This document shows positions 1-12,500 of a stretch of 64,000 nt of DNA, one piece after another. The DNA is from Inia geoffrensis. Taxonomy: Eukaryota > Chordata > Mammalia > Artiodactyla > Iniidae. The stretch covers positions 25,904,055 to 25,968,054 of the forward strand of contig CM070912.1 of assembly GCA_036417435.1 (NCBI GenBank), given 5' to 3'. Under the pieces are notes generated by a model. That model was given only the letters and a program-made list of their open reading frames with translations. It was not told the origin of the DNA and did not search any database. The translations under genes and the position numbers were made by a program. The first letter of the stretch is position 1; every line of letters begins with the position of its first letter.

Positions 1-2373
1 TGACAATGGAGCTGAGACCCAGATGATGAGAACCACAGGAAAGCACTTTTATGGTCCTCATTTTAAAGCTGAGAAAAGGGTGCAGGAAGTTAAATGCATT
101 GCCCAAGGTTTCACAATTAATAAACAACAAATCAGACTTCAAAGCTGGGTCTGTTTGACTCCTACACTGGTGTTCTTCAGCACAATGCTACAGGCAGAGA
201 TCTTAGCTGCTTTGAGGCCTCCAACCAGTCATAGAATCCCTCCTGCATCCCTGCCATGGTTAAGAATGACCTTTAATTCTACTCGACTCCTTGCTACTTC
301 CTGAAAGAAGCTCAGAGATGCAAAAGGGAACTACCACTTACATCAGTGGGGTTAAGGAAAGTATCAAAGTGTCTTTTAGGAAACTTCCATCCTGGCCCCA
401 AATGCTAATAAATCATTTGCACCCCCTTGACACTTTCCAGAGCCTCACCATTCTGTGAGGTTTCTGGGCAGAGAATAATCACCCCAGTTTAAAGATAAAC
501 TGAGCCACAAGTTGATGAGCTGTCAGTACTGACTACATGACATTAAGTCATTTAAACCAGTTGATTTTCAATTTCATTTTTCCATTAAAAATAAAAGGGA
601 GAAGGTATTGAAATGATTATCATTAAACTCCTCTTCAGGAATAGGTGTTTAGGTAAATGGGTTTGTTATTGGATAAAACCTTAAAAAAATGAAAGGGAAA
701 TTTTGGTATACTTTAAAACTTTTTTCTCTCTATTCAATTTGTTTTCCTTGTAGCTTTCAGATGTTAATGAGCAGAAAGCTGGGTTTCTCTTGCTTAAATC
801 CTACCATCATAATTTATTATTTCAAAACACTAAACTTTTCATTAGCCTTCCATTTAGTATGATGGATAACGTTTTTATTTACTGCATTTACTTATTGACA
901 CCAGGCACAGCTCTGGACTTGAAAGAATGCCAAGCGGTGTCAAACAAAATGTGTCTGATCTTTATTTTATGGCTACAAACTTTTTTAAAAAGCAATTTTA
1001 AAATCCACAATTATTTTGTTTCCTTTTTATATTTTTAGTTAGTACTGTCTGTGTTCAGAGATACTCAACTAGAATGAAAAGGAGAGAAAAAAATCTCTAA
1101 ACAGAAGCATATTTTTTGGTACTGTGAAAAAAACAAAACGCTAGAAACAGGGTTGTTTTTCATCTGTTCTAACTCCCACTTGGAGAATACTACCCACACA
1201 CAGGCACAATGATTTACTCAGCAGTAATAAATACCTAAGCAGGCAGATGATGTGTGGACTTGTCATCTGCCTTCTGGAAATGGAATACAAGCACAAAGGG
1301 TTCTTCAGCTACGTGTTTGATCTTGCCCTCCACAATACCTGTCTACAAGGACGTCTACAGGGATGTATCAGCTTCCCCTGAAATCTCCCCCACTTAATGT
1401 GGGTTGCCTAATGAAGTTGCCTCACAGTACAGACTTCAGCAGGAAAAAAGTTCTCTTTTGGCAATTTTTACTTGCTGATCCTTATGCAAAGTTAACCTGT
1501 TTCTTAGCAAACTTCAGAAATAATCTTTTATGTAGCATTCGGCTATTGCATCATAAACTATGTCTAGATTTAAAATATATATGCTTTGTTTTTCTCCCAA
1601 TTTGCAACAGGAAATAGTGAGCAGCTGGTAGTTTCAGAAATGTCCGTTGTGCCTACTTAAAAACAATTTTTAAAAAATTTCAAATATAAGAATCTGAAGC
1701 AAAAAAACCCAAAACAACCCCCCACCAAAACAAAAAACCCGAAACATGGCAAATCTAGCCACCCAAAACACAAGCTGTTATTGGCTTCACATGGCTTTTG
1801 CAACTATAAAGTCTCCTTTTTGCTCACCTAAGCGGGCACTGGAAAAGTTGTATTCATTTGCAACGAGCTTTGGACCAGGACTTTAAAAAATCACGTTTTG
1901 TTAGTTAAGTCACGAGGACCTCTTAACTGTTGGTGACAAAATCCAGCCTAGTCTTGGCACAGGTTTTCTTTTTGCCAGCTGGATCACAACTTCTCGAGGC
2001 GCCCTGCCGGCCCGAAGGACCTCGCGGGCAGCCCAGTTTGCAGTTATTTTTTTCTCCACTCGCCGCTAGGTCGCACTAGATGAAGGATATGCTGTAGCAA
2101 ATATGCGTCATTTAATTAAAAAAAAAAAAAAAGTAGGGTCATCACACGACAAGAGTAAGAGAGAAAAAAAGCCAAAACGATCAGGTTTTTCATCAAAATC
2201 CCTTTTAAGTCGCCTTCCCTCAAAAGCCCGAAAGAGCTGAACGGTGACAAATCCAGGTTGGCAGATTTTTTCCCCGGGTTCCACCTCACAAGCACCCTAA
2301 ATCTCTGCTTTCAGGTTCCTTCCCACGCCACAACCATAAGCCAGCGGCAAGGCTTTCTTAAACTGGGGGTTTT
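1..2373. other. Upstream region, likely NDE1 5' part; no exon seen
   Basis: AT-rich sequence with only short frames that lack splice context. In mammals NDE1 lies head-to-head with MARF1, so this stretch should be the 5' region or first intron of NDE1 on the minus strand. I do not see an NDE1 coding exon here. GC content rises sharply from about 1990, where the CpG island begins. The NDE1 assignment rests on synteny, not on a sequence match. Confidence 0.4.
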
Positions 2374-2452
2374 CGCCAAAAAAGCTGAGATCGCCCCCCA
2401 GGAAGATCCCTATTTAGGGGTTTATCGGGAGGGGACTGAGCCTGACGAGGCT
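2374..2452 (-). ncRNA. MIR484: MIR484 microRNA precursor
   Basis: Read on the minus strand, 2445-2424 is identical to the 22-nt mature miR-484 as I remember it, with seed CAGGCTC and 3' end CCTCCCGAT. The flanking bases match the 79-nt human precursor at both ends: it opens AGCCTCG at 2452 and closes GGCTTTTTTGGCG at 2374. The 5' arm and loop (AAACCCCTAAATAGGG) are conserved, while the 3' arm carries several substitutions relative to the human form I recall. In human and mouse, miR-484 is a TSS-miRNA: its capped precursor starts at the transcription start, bypasses Drosha and goes directly to Dicer. Its location in the MARF1/NDE1 promoter island fits that. Orientation matches NDE1, not MARF1. 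Confidence 0.93.
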
Positions 2453-2599
2453 GCAGGGCCGCGAGGCCCCGCCCCCCCCGGGGTTCCCAGCACGCCCCGC
2501 GCGGGGAGGACGCAGCGGTGGGGGAGGGGCGGAGGAAGGGGCGGAGGCAGGGAGGAGAGAAGGGCGTCGGTTTTGCGACAGGGGCGGTGCGGTGCGGAA

Positions 2600-2731
2600 G
2601 CGGAAGTGGAGGGTGCGCTTGGCGGCGGCGGCGGGAGCTGCGGAGTCGGGAATCAAAACAAAGGGCCTGGGGGGGGTGGGGGGGAAGGCGGTGGGGCCGG
2701 AATGTGAGCGGAGGTGTAGCCGGCGGCTGAG
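2600..2731 (+). other. MARF1: MARF1 exon 1 (non-coding); start approximate
   Basis: GC-rich sequence ending in the donor GCTGAG|GTGAGT at 2731/2732, downstream of the ETS/GC-box cluster. It is the only strong plus-strand donor in the island and lies upstream of the coding exon at 6388. The 5' end cannot be fixed by eye, since TATA-less island promoters start at several positions. CAGE data would set the true start. Confidence 0.6.
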
Positions 2732-5700
2732 GTGAGTTTGCTGGCAGCGCTGGGAACTAGTCCCCGACGCGTCCAGTGCTCTGGGGCCACCAGGTTGGAG
2801 AGGGGGAGAGCGTCCCCTCCTTTTGCCTGTTGCCGGCGGGGGTGGGGGAGGTTGGCTGGTATGAAGGGAAGGAATGGGATCCACCGGGCAAGCCCCCGCT
2901 ACAGGTTCGAGTTGTCTCCCTTTCGGGTCAGTTCACGACTGCCATTGCAGCGCCTCTGCTGCCCTTTGGGGGTGTTTGGCTCCCTGCCCACACTTGTCTC
3001 CTTTCTCCCTTTGGGGCCGTCTAGGTGTGGAGAGCAACCCTTCCTGTTGGAAGTTTAAGAGAGGAAGAGAACGGCTGGTGTTTTTGCAACCCTCCCGCCC
3101 TCCAGCGTTTTGCACCCTCCTCGGTCTATCAGCACTCCCTAGGGTGTAGCCTCTGGCTTGACTGAGCGTTGAGTTGTCTTAGGACTTGAACCACTCCCAA
3201 TAATTGTATTGCGACGCTGTAATACACCTTTTAGAGTTTCCCTGGCACCTCTCTGTTATTACCTAGAGCTTTCCAGTTATTGCACTTTCTTACATCTCTG
3301 AGCATAAATATTCTGTTTTGCATACAGGAAAACTGAAACCTAAATGGGCTTCTGAGGCATTTATTGAATTTTGCATTCTCAGCAGTTGTTGGTGGGTGCG
3401 ACACTGTGCTAGGTGCAGGAGATACAATAATGAATAAGAAAACATGATCCATATGTACTACCATGGACTTTATATTTACGTGGGGGAGACAGGTAATAAA
3501 AAAGCAAGCAACTAAGATAATTTTAGGAAGAAGAGCTATGAAAAACAACAGAAATACCCAGGAATGGGATGCGGTGATGTGGGGTGTTGAGGACTAGATT
3601 GGTTGTTGAGAGAAGCCCACTGCTAAATTTTCTATTTTGTCTCATTTAATACAAACAACAACCTATGAAGGTGCTACTGTTATCAGGCCCATTTTACAGA
3701 TGGGATCTGAGGTTCAGAGAGGTTGCGCGTTGTCCAAAGCTGCACAGATAGGAAGCGGCAGAATTGGGGATTGATAGGAGGACAGTCTGATGTCACAGTC
3801 TGGGCTCTCAACCACTATCTGAATTGCTCAAAGACTGAGAGATAATGGCGGAAGTGAGACTTCCACTCAAATCAAACAGAACTTGCTTTGACTACCTGAA
3901 TTACTTCATGTCATTTCCAGGAATATTTAGGAAAATTTCCGGGTGCAGGCCGCTAACAAGCTAATACGTTTATACTTTCTATTGCTTGTGTTGAGCAATT
4001 CCAAAGGTACCTTGGTGTGGTAGAAAGAGATGGACAAGCCTGGTTCTTTTCCCTTTCTATTGTGTGATCTTGGGCAAGTTACATAATTTCATTTAACTTC
4101 TGTTTCTCCTCTGTAAAAATGTGGCTAATTTCTCCCTTGTCTTTCTCACAGATTTACTGTGGGAAAAAAGATGACATAAATGGATCGCATTGTCTGGTTG
4201 TTTCCTTCATTGTATCATTTGTGCCAAGCACAGGCTTGCTACATAGTAGATACTAAGTAAATATTTGCTGAATGAGGAAATAAATAATGTTAAACAAAAA
4301 AGCTTTGTAAACTGTATTTTACTTGACACCTTAGCTCACTTTCAGGATTGGCCTTGGGGCTTGAGAGAGCATGTTGAAGTTGTGTATGTCGTGAACATCA
4401 CAAATTCTTAGGCTCTAGAGAGAAGATAGGGTATATGAGGTCTGTATTTAATAGGAAGAACAAGTACCATAATTTACTATCATTGCGGCAGTTAACTCCA
4501 TCTCTGTCTCCAGATTAGCTCCAGTTTTTGTAGGTAAATAGCTGCTTTATTCATTCCCTCATTCAACAAATATTTCCTTAGTATATACTATGTAGGAGCC
4601 CCGTGCTTGGCACAAGCCGTACAGGGGTGAAGACAAACAGATGGTGGTGTCTTTTATCTGATTTCTTTCCCCCATAGTAATGCTTTGAGGTGGGCAGGGG
4701 AGAAATTAGGCACACTTGACAGAGGAAGAAACTGAAACTTAATAAAGTTTTGTAGCTTCTACATAAGGGCCAAATAGTAAATATTTTTGGCTCTGTAGGT
4801 ATATGATCTACAGTCTCTGCTGCAAATAATTAATTGCAGTTGTAGTGCAAACATAGCCATAGGACTTCAATAAGCTTGGCTGTGTCTCAAATACAACTAG
4901 TCATAGACACCGAAATCTGAATTTCATGTAGCTTTGTCACAAAATATTGTTTTGATTTCTCCCAAGAATTAAAAAATGTGAAACACATTCTTAGTTCGCA
5001 GGCCATTTAAATACAAGCAGTGGGCCGGTTTTGGCTGTAGTTTTAGGCAGTAGTTTGCCTACCCCTGCTTTTTGTGATTGGTTTTCCTATATCTTAGACA
5101 TAGTGCTTATATAGTCACCTCTCCCCTCACTCGACTATGTAGATGTTAAAATCTCTTGAAAAGAGCATCTTATCAGGGAGATAGCTAAAAGAAATTCTCT
5201 ATATGCCCAGAAATTTCTGAAAGATAAATTAATAACCTTAAAATAGCCATTGTCGGTAAGAGTAGGAGGTGGTTGGGGCATGGTGGCGAGGGCTTGGCAA
5301 TGAGACTCCCTTGTCCTTACCACTGGCAGGCCGCCTCTGTGCCCAATGGCTACTACTGATTGGATCTGCTTTTATTATATCATTTAAGACTTGTAGAATG
5401 TTGTTCCTCTGGAGTAGATAAGAGCACATCTGGGACTTGAGATTTCTCTGTTAGATTTTTGGTGGTATAGCAGATTCCACTTTCATAATAAGTAAACTAA
5501 GAGGTTGGTTTGACTTGTTCTGTAGCCAAATCAAATTCAAAGTCCACAGAGTTCACTTAATTTGGACCTTCAATACTCATATCAAAGACACAGTGGGATA
5601 GGTTGCTCTGAAATCAATTTCACGATCTTACATAATTGGGAATGAGGACGTGTGGTTGTTCTTTTACTCAAATTATATGCTGTCTTCTGTTAACTTTTTG

Positions 5701-6387
5701 AATCTCCCAAGTAGAGTGTTTAGTGAGGGATAGTCGAGAAGAATTAAGAAATATTATATAGAAAACGTCTGCTGTGGGCTGGAGGAGCTTGGCTCCGGCC
5801 AAGTGAAGAGGAGAGGTTTCTCTCCGGGTTATGCAGGTGTCCAAGATGTGGCTACTTCTCTCAAGCATGGCTGAAAAGAAATAGGGCTCGTCCAGAGTTC
5901 ATTTTTGTTTGAAGACCTATGAAACGTAAGGAATGGAAGATGATAGACTTTTTAAAAAATCAGGTTGAGGTAGTTAGGGTTCAAGCATAAATAGTCAACC
6001 AAGTTTACCAATTTTAGTAAGCTGTAATATGTTTTGATAGCTATTCTACTTGCGTTCCTTAAGATCTGACTTGTTGGGAGCCATTGCACCATAATTTTTC
6101 TTTTTAACTTGAAGGACATTTACATTTATTTTTACTTTCCCACATCACTAATCCTGGATATGAGTGGCTAAATCTTGTATCTCCATCAGGAAAACAGCAC
6201 CACTGAGTGGCTGTTACATCCTATGGAAAACTCAGTCTTTGCTTACAGCATTAAGAGTTCCTGGATTTGGTCCCATCAGCCCTCTTTGCAATGACCTATA
6301 CACCATAAATATAGTTGTAGTCTCAGATTTCAGTAATAAAATTTGTACTTATGCAAATAAATAATATTGAAATCTCATTCTTAACAG
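2732..6387 (+). other. MARF1 intron 1
   Basis: No coding exon seen. Old repeats are visible: an L2-like tract in minus orientation about 3355-3450, MIR in minus orientation about 3630-3825, MIR in plus orientation about 4013-4290, L2-like about 4545-4640, and a hAT-type element about 4750-5066. The first kilobase is still GC-rich and may hold intronic enhancer sequence. Confidence 0.6.
4750..5066 (+). mobile_element. Non-autonomous hAT-Charlie-type DNA transposon relic
   Basis: The right end (GTAGTTTGCCTACCCCTG, about 5050) resembles the terminal sequence of an old eutherian hAT family, as do the internal 'GGGCCaaATAGTAAATATTTTtGGCTctGT' type motif near 4768 and 'GTGGGCCGGttTTGGC' near 5020. 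The copy is heavily mutated and the exact family name is uncertain. Confidence 0.5.
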
Positions 6388-6589
6388 GGTGGAAGAATGA
6401 AAGAAAAGAAAGATGAAAGAATGTTGAACCACTTTGTATGGCTGTATGATGGAAGGAAACGGAACTGAGAACTCCTGCAGTAGAACACTTGGATGGCTTC
6501 AACAAGATAATGATGCTAAGCCATGGCTTTGGAAATTCTCTAATTGCTTTTCTCGTCCTGAGCAAACATTGCCACTTAGTCCCCAAACG
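6388..6589 (+). CDS. MARF1: MARF1 exon 2, first coding exon (coding from 6446)
   Basis: Acceptor TTAACAG|GG at 6387 and donor ACG|GTAACT after 6589. The first 58 bases are 5' UTR; coding is 144 nt (residues 1-48), opening [11 protein letters not shown] and ending in phase 0. The first ATG has a poor context (T at -3, A at +4). The second has A at -3 and G at +4, so translation may begin at residue 2. The UTR part contains several upstream ATGs, listed separately. Confidence 0.95.
6397..6468 (+). other. Upstream ORF overlapping the MARF1 start codon
   Basis: An ATG at 6397, with A at -3, opens a 23-codon frame that stops at TGA 6466-6468, 20 bases past the main start and in another frame. Two more short upstream frames lie inside it: one at ATG 6409, only a few codons long, and ATG 6438 (Met-Ala-Val-stop), whose TGA overlaps the main start. 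The coordinates are direct observation; a repressive effect on translation is inference. Confidence 0.7.
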
Positions 6590-9500
6590 GTAACTATGTG
6601 CAAGACTTAGGACATAGCAAATTCTTAATGCAAATAGATGAGAGATCCATTTGGTCTGGGGCAGTCTCTCTCCCTGGAGTCTGTGCTAAGCTTTCTCTTG
6701 CATCCTGCTTATATTACTCCTTGTAGCACATTATTGTAATTCCTGACTCAATGAAGGCACGGTTTTTTAACTCCTATACTTCCACACTAAGCAACAATAG
6801 ATGCTTTAAATGTGTGATGTTAAAATTTTGGAAAGATTTGTTTCTCATTAACGTCACAGATTCCAAAGACAAAATCCACATTGTAGAGTAAGACTGGAGG
6901 AAAGTACAAAATAGATTTTGTTCTACGGTAGCCTTCTGAGTTTTGTGTCTTAAAATCAAGGAAAGATTGATAGGATTTGTTGATAGTCTTTTTCTGTTCA
7001 AGATTTCTCTTGAATATTTAAATATGTCTAGAACTTTTTCTTTTGTCTTTTCGTAGTGATTTTGACGTTTTCTGATTTTATTTCCTTCATCGTTATCACT
7101 TTTTTTTTTTTGCTATTGTACTTGGGATTTAAATGAGACTTTACTATGAATTTATATAAGGGTATTGATAATGACTTTAAAAAAAATCTATTCCCTATCT
7201 TCTCCAGTTTTTCATTATATAGTTACCTTTGTTGCATGGCATTAGTAATTGGAGTTATTTCAGAAGTATTTTACCTCAGGGACAGTTTGCACTGAGGGAT
7301 GGCAGCTCAAGCAGGGTCCTGGGGTGGCAGATCTAGCCCTCACAGAGTCACAGGACACAGAATTGCACTGTCACCTTTACAGATCCAAAATCTCGATTTT
7401 TGTCAGTGGTACCCAGAATTGAGTACGTTCAGGAAGACCAACTCACAATAACCCTGCCCATAAGAGCCAGATCTGTATAAATCATAATGCCAGTGAGTTA
7501 ATTTCCAGCCTGAATTGTAATTACCAAGAGGGCAGAACACACTGCTTGTTGGCTGGTGAGACCATTGCTATTACCTCCCTCTTAGGAAAAGTAACTGAAA
7601 ATCCAAATTTCTCCCGTATTAGTATACCCTCCCATAGCAGAAGGAGTGAAATCATAGCAGTCAGATAGACCTTTCTATGCTCTAAGGGATGAGCATGTCT
7701 CAATCACTATATCGGGGCATCCCCTTCATCTTAATAGTGCCTGCACTCAGCCAATAAAGGTTGTTGATTGGTCGGATCCCCTTTCAGTGGCCAGGTACTC
7801 TGCTGAGTGCTTTATGTTCACTATTTCATTTTATCCTTCTAACAAATGTAGTGGGTACATTCTGTTGTTCCCAGTTGAAGGATGGTAAAATTGAAGCATA
7901 AAGAGGTTAGGTTAAGTCACTTACCCAAGGTGATAAAACTATTTAATATCACATTCAAACCCAGGTCTCTGACACCAATACAATGCTATAACCTTTCTAA
8001 GCATACCAGTCTCATGTGTCTATGTTACAGGCGTATGACAAACTATTTCTCTTTTATCTTTTTCCCAGATTCTAATTACTCTAATTCTTTCCACTGGTTA
8101 CAAAATAATTGTTGGCATTATGGCTTTAGGTCACGATACCCCAGGGTTTGCTAAATGTCATCAGCAACACGTTTAAGACCTATTCATGGATGGGCCACTT
8201 GGGCAGGTGGCTGATCTCATCCATAGTGCTTGATACCTTCTCCCCTGGAGGACCTTACTAAAACCACCTAGCTCTGACTGCACAAGCTATTAAGTATTTT
8301 CCTTAAGGCGCTTTGCTTGTAAGCTGTCTTTAGTGAATACTGTTATGACTGTGTTGTTTTTCATACCACCTATTTTGTCTTCAGAAGACACTGAGAGGCA
8401 AGGGGAAGTTATCAAAGGGAAGACACTGAGACATGGTTGGTTAATCAGGCTTGTTGAATATGTAAACAGACCCCCTCCTCAAGTCTCTTAAAATTCAGGA
8501 AGGACCCAGTTGTAATTTTAGTTGTTTGTTTCAATGTTCACCTCCTGCTGAAGAATGCTCCTGGTTTTAGCTGCCATTCCATTTTTGTGGTTGTGATTTG
8601 GTGTGGTTATGACAGAGTGATGTAGATAGGTTTGAACACTGTTTCCATTTTTTAATGCAATCAGATGTGAGTAACCCCAAGTCACTAGCCTCATAAAATT
8701 AATTTGTGTTCTGGTTTTCTTTTCTTAGAAAGATTACATGGAGAACAAGAAAGTTGCTGTGGAATTAAAGGATGTACCATCTCCCCTTCATGCTGGCTCT
8801 AAACTTTTTCCAGCAGTCCCACTTCCAGATATCCATTCTCTTCAGCAACCTAAAATACAGCTTTCAACTGTCCCCAAAGTAAGCTGCTGTGCCCATTGCC
8901 CTAATGACCCCTCCACTTCGCCAATGCGTTTTGGTGGTGGCGGTGGCGGAGGGACTGGTAGCTTGATTCCCCCAGGCGCACTGTTAGACTCGCAAAGCAC
9001 CAGGACAGTCACGTGTCAGGTGGGGTCAGGGTTTGCTTTCCAGTCTGCGTCTTCACTCCAGAGTGCCTCAGCTAGGAACAGTTTGGCCAGTGTTGCAAGT
9101 GACTTTCCCAGCATGTGTCTAGAAAGTAATCTTTCTCCCTGCAAACACCTGCCCTGTTGTGGAAAGCTCCATTTCCAGTCATGTCATGGTAATGTGCACA
9201 AGCTGCATCAGTTTCCAGCTCTCCAGGGCTGCACCTCCTCCGCTGGCTATTTCCCCTGTTCTGATTTCACAAGTGGGGCTCCCGGGCACTTGGAAGAGCA
9301 CATTTCACAGTCGGAGCTAACGCCTCACTTATGCACCAACTCTTTGCACCTAAATGTGGTACCTCCGGTTTGTTTAAAGGGCTCACTTTACTGCGAAGAC
9401 TGCCTCAACAAGGTTTGTATCTTTTTATTTGTTATGTTGGGTGCAGCTAAGGTTTGAGGAATGACTTTTTAAAAATACTAATGGATATATCTTGAAAAAA

Positions 9501-12500
9501 ATCTTTCTTGTGAGTGGGGTCAAAGACTCTTTCGTGATGTGGCTTTCTCCCCATCAGCATAACTCCTTCTGGTCCTGAAAGAAAGCAAAGGGTAAAATGG
9601 GAGGGACCATTCAAAAAAGTACAGAGTAATTATTTAGTTTATGCTCTTAGAGTCTCCTGTAATAAATCTGTTTCTTACATGTAAACCTAGCTTGGCAAAG
9701 CCTCGTGTTCTGTTCAGTCTTTAAAGGCTAGAGCACAACTGTGATTTCTTATAGCTAACACTCACCTGATACATGGACCCATTCTTGTAAAACTGCATGC
9801 TGCCCCTTTGTAATAATTTGGGGAACTTGAAACTTGGCCTCAGTCACACCCATTGTTCAAGTAAAGACGTTACTTCCTTTTATGTAAAGTGTGTCTGAGG
9901 GTCTCCACCGTAGCAGACACATGGCCCAGAATGTAAAGGTCTGATCATATGAATATCTTCCCTGATCATTTCAAGTCACTTTGGAAGTGAGCTTATGCAT
10001 TGGTAGCTGATAGTTCTGGGAAAGGTGATTTGAAAATACGTTTTATCAGAGGTTAGCAGGTGGAAAGGAGAAACACTTAGAATGTGTTTTCAGTTGTTAT
10101 GTGTAACTCTAGGTTCTGAAATAATGTATCTGAAACCTCCTCCTCTTTTTAAAAAAATTTTAAAACAGCCGGCAAGAAATAGTATAATTGATGCTGCTAA
10201 AGTCTGGCCAAATATACCACCTCCAAATACTCAAACTGCACCTGTTACTATTCCTCTGTGTAATGGCTGTGGAACCAAAGGAACAGGGAAGGAGACCACG
10301 TTGTTATTGGCGACCAGTCTAGGCAAAGCTGCTTCGAAATTTGGTAAATGACAGTATGGTGTAAAATGTGCATATTAGTTTTCAATACCTGATACTAACA
10401 CTGCATTTAATCGCCTTTAAAAAGATTCCTTGTGGTTCTAAAGCTACTGTGTATGAGTCTCCATTTCCATCTCTTGGTAAAGATCTTTTTATCCTTATAG
10501 ACCAATAGGTCAGTTGCCATTAATGTTGGGCTGACACTGTTTGAGACCAGAAGCTGTGTATAGAAAAATGAGGAGTATATTAGGAGAAATAAGTGCTGGA
10601 AGGGACTTGGTGTCAACTTAGGTTCATAATCACACTTGTTGGTTGTATGCTCCCTAGACGTACTTAGTATTTAGAAAGATTTAGCAATGGCTGATGAAAA
10701 ACAGTATTTGAAAACCTAAGATCATTTCCCCAAAAAGTAATTGATATATTTTATCTTTAAAAAAACATTTTTTAAAAACTTGAATCAGATATGAATGCAG
10801 TGTTAAAAATCCTTTAAAATCAAGGACAAAGGAATTCCCTGGCGGTCCAGTGGTTAAGACTCTGAGCTTCTACTGCAGTGGGCACGGGTTGGATCCCTGG
10901 GTAGGGAACTAAGATCCAGCAAGCCCTGCAGCGCAACCAGAAACAAACAAACAAACAAATGTGCTTTAAAAATAAAATAAAGGATAACAACTTCACGGTC
11001 TGTCTCCTCTTCATTGTTCTCCCACACTGAGTCAGTAGACAAGTGTGGGTGGAGCATGAAGGTCAAGTCTCAGAGCTGCTGCGTCCATTCACCTATGTGT
11101 TAGTGTTCAGAGGAGCATAACTGGTCAGTGTGGGAACGCCTCATGCTTTGTGACGGATTTATTATGGGCTTAAAGTGACTTGATCTTTAGATTTGTTCTC
11201 TCCTGAAAAATAGAAATAATCACTTAGGGATACTATGGCAACTTGGGGTTGTTTGTCTTATTAGACCAGCCATTGAGGTTGGTATCCTCAAATTTAACAT
11301 CAGTCAATAATTTCATTTTCCTGCCCCTAAGAATGAGAGGTAGCTACCTGTTATTTTTATTTGAATGTCTTACCTCTTTTTTACCATGTGTAATTGAAAA
11401 CGTTAACATTTCTTAAGGGTCACCAGAAGTTGCGCTAGCCGGACAGGTGCTAGAAAACTTACCCCCCATTGGAGTTTTTTGGGATATTGAAAATTGCTCA
11501 GTCCCCTCTGGCCGCTCAGCTACTGCAGTTGTACAAAGAATTCGTGAGAAGTTTTTTAAAGGCCACAGAGAAGCAGAATTCATTTGTGTGTGTGACATCA
11601 GTAAAGAAAACAAAGAAGTTATTCAAGAACTGAATAATTGCCAGGTAAAAAAAAAAAAAGAATTTTTATCTATTTTGGTAGAAGAATAAGCATGTGTGAT
11701 TTTTTTTTAAGAATTCTAATTGAAAATTTGTTTAATATATGCATTTGTGCTAAGTTTGTAAATAGAGGAAAATAGCAAAAGATTATTTCTTAATTAGGTA
11801 CTAGAAATCAGTTAATCATGTCTGATCTTTCAACAAGGCTGCTTATATGTGACTAGTGCTTTCCTAGTATAGTGGTTACATATGTATCATTTCCTTTGAT
11901 TTTCATAACTGCTTTGTGAACAAGGCTCATAGGATTTATTATTTGGAATTTACAAATGAAAGGGCCCAAGAGGTGAAGCAACTTTTTTAAGATCATATTA
12001 TCATAAGTGGATGAGCTTAGATTTAAATCCAGATTGTCTGACCCCAAAGTCTGTTCTCTTCAGCTGGAACCAGAATCAAGTTCTTTTGACTTTCAGACAA
12101 GTAATTCCATCGATATGCCATATTCCTGCCTACAATTATATAGTTCTGTTCCTTGTAAAAACTAATAAGTCCTATTTTGTATTGTATGTAGTTGAGGCAC
12201 CTCTCAAACCTTTCCTTCCTTTGGAGACTTTAATATGAGTCTGATAGTTTTAACAGGAATAAACACATTTTAGCTCCCTTAGGGGCAGATGCCTCTCTTC
12301 TTCCATCACCTGATGGTGGAAGCCATAGACGGCGAATAGAAATGACATCAAATACAGCCCCAAATCTTACCTTAATTATATATCATACCTCTGCCACCCA
12401 CAAAATTGTTGGCAAAAGATACTAGACATTACTTCACATTTCACTTTCTTTTCTTTATTTTCTGAAAGGGGGGTGGATGAAGCTGAAAAGCAGAAGATTA

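Larger units (their letters stand above)
1990..2900. promoter_or_regulatory. CpG-island divergent promoter of MARF1 and MIR484/NDE1
   Basis: A dense run of CG dinucleotides and GC boxes separates the MIR484 hairpin (minus) from MARF1 exon 1 (plus). Visible elements are a C-rich Sp1-type box near 2466-2478, GGGGCGG boxes at about 2526-2532, 2537-2543 and 2580-2586, and two adjacent ETS-type GGAA cores at about 2594-2607 (GCGGAAGCGGAAGT). There is no TATA box at a sensible distance from exon 1. This fits a broad-start housekeeping promoter. Bidirectional use is inferred from the two opposed transcription units less than 300 bases apart. Confidence 0.75.

Noticed and set aside
1..2373. NDE1 coding exon
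   Set aside because: No coiled-coil-coding exon or suitable minus-strand splice sites found; only synteny suggests the gene, whose coding exons must lie outside.
2258..2884. Long open frames on both strands in the CpG island (about 150 codons each)
   Set aside because: GC-rich DNA lacks stop codons; the frames are Gly/Arg/Pro-rich, overlap the MIR484 hairpin and MARF1 exon 1, and resemble no family.
8738..9457. A 239-codon frame starting at 8738 as a stand-alone gene
   Set aside because: It is MARF1 exon 3 read past its donor at 9412; the true start is in exon 2 and the last 15 codons are intronic.
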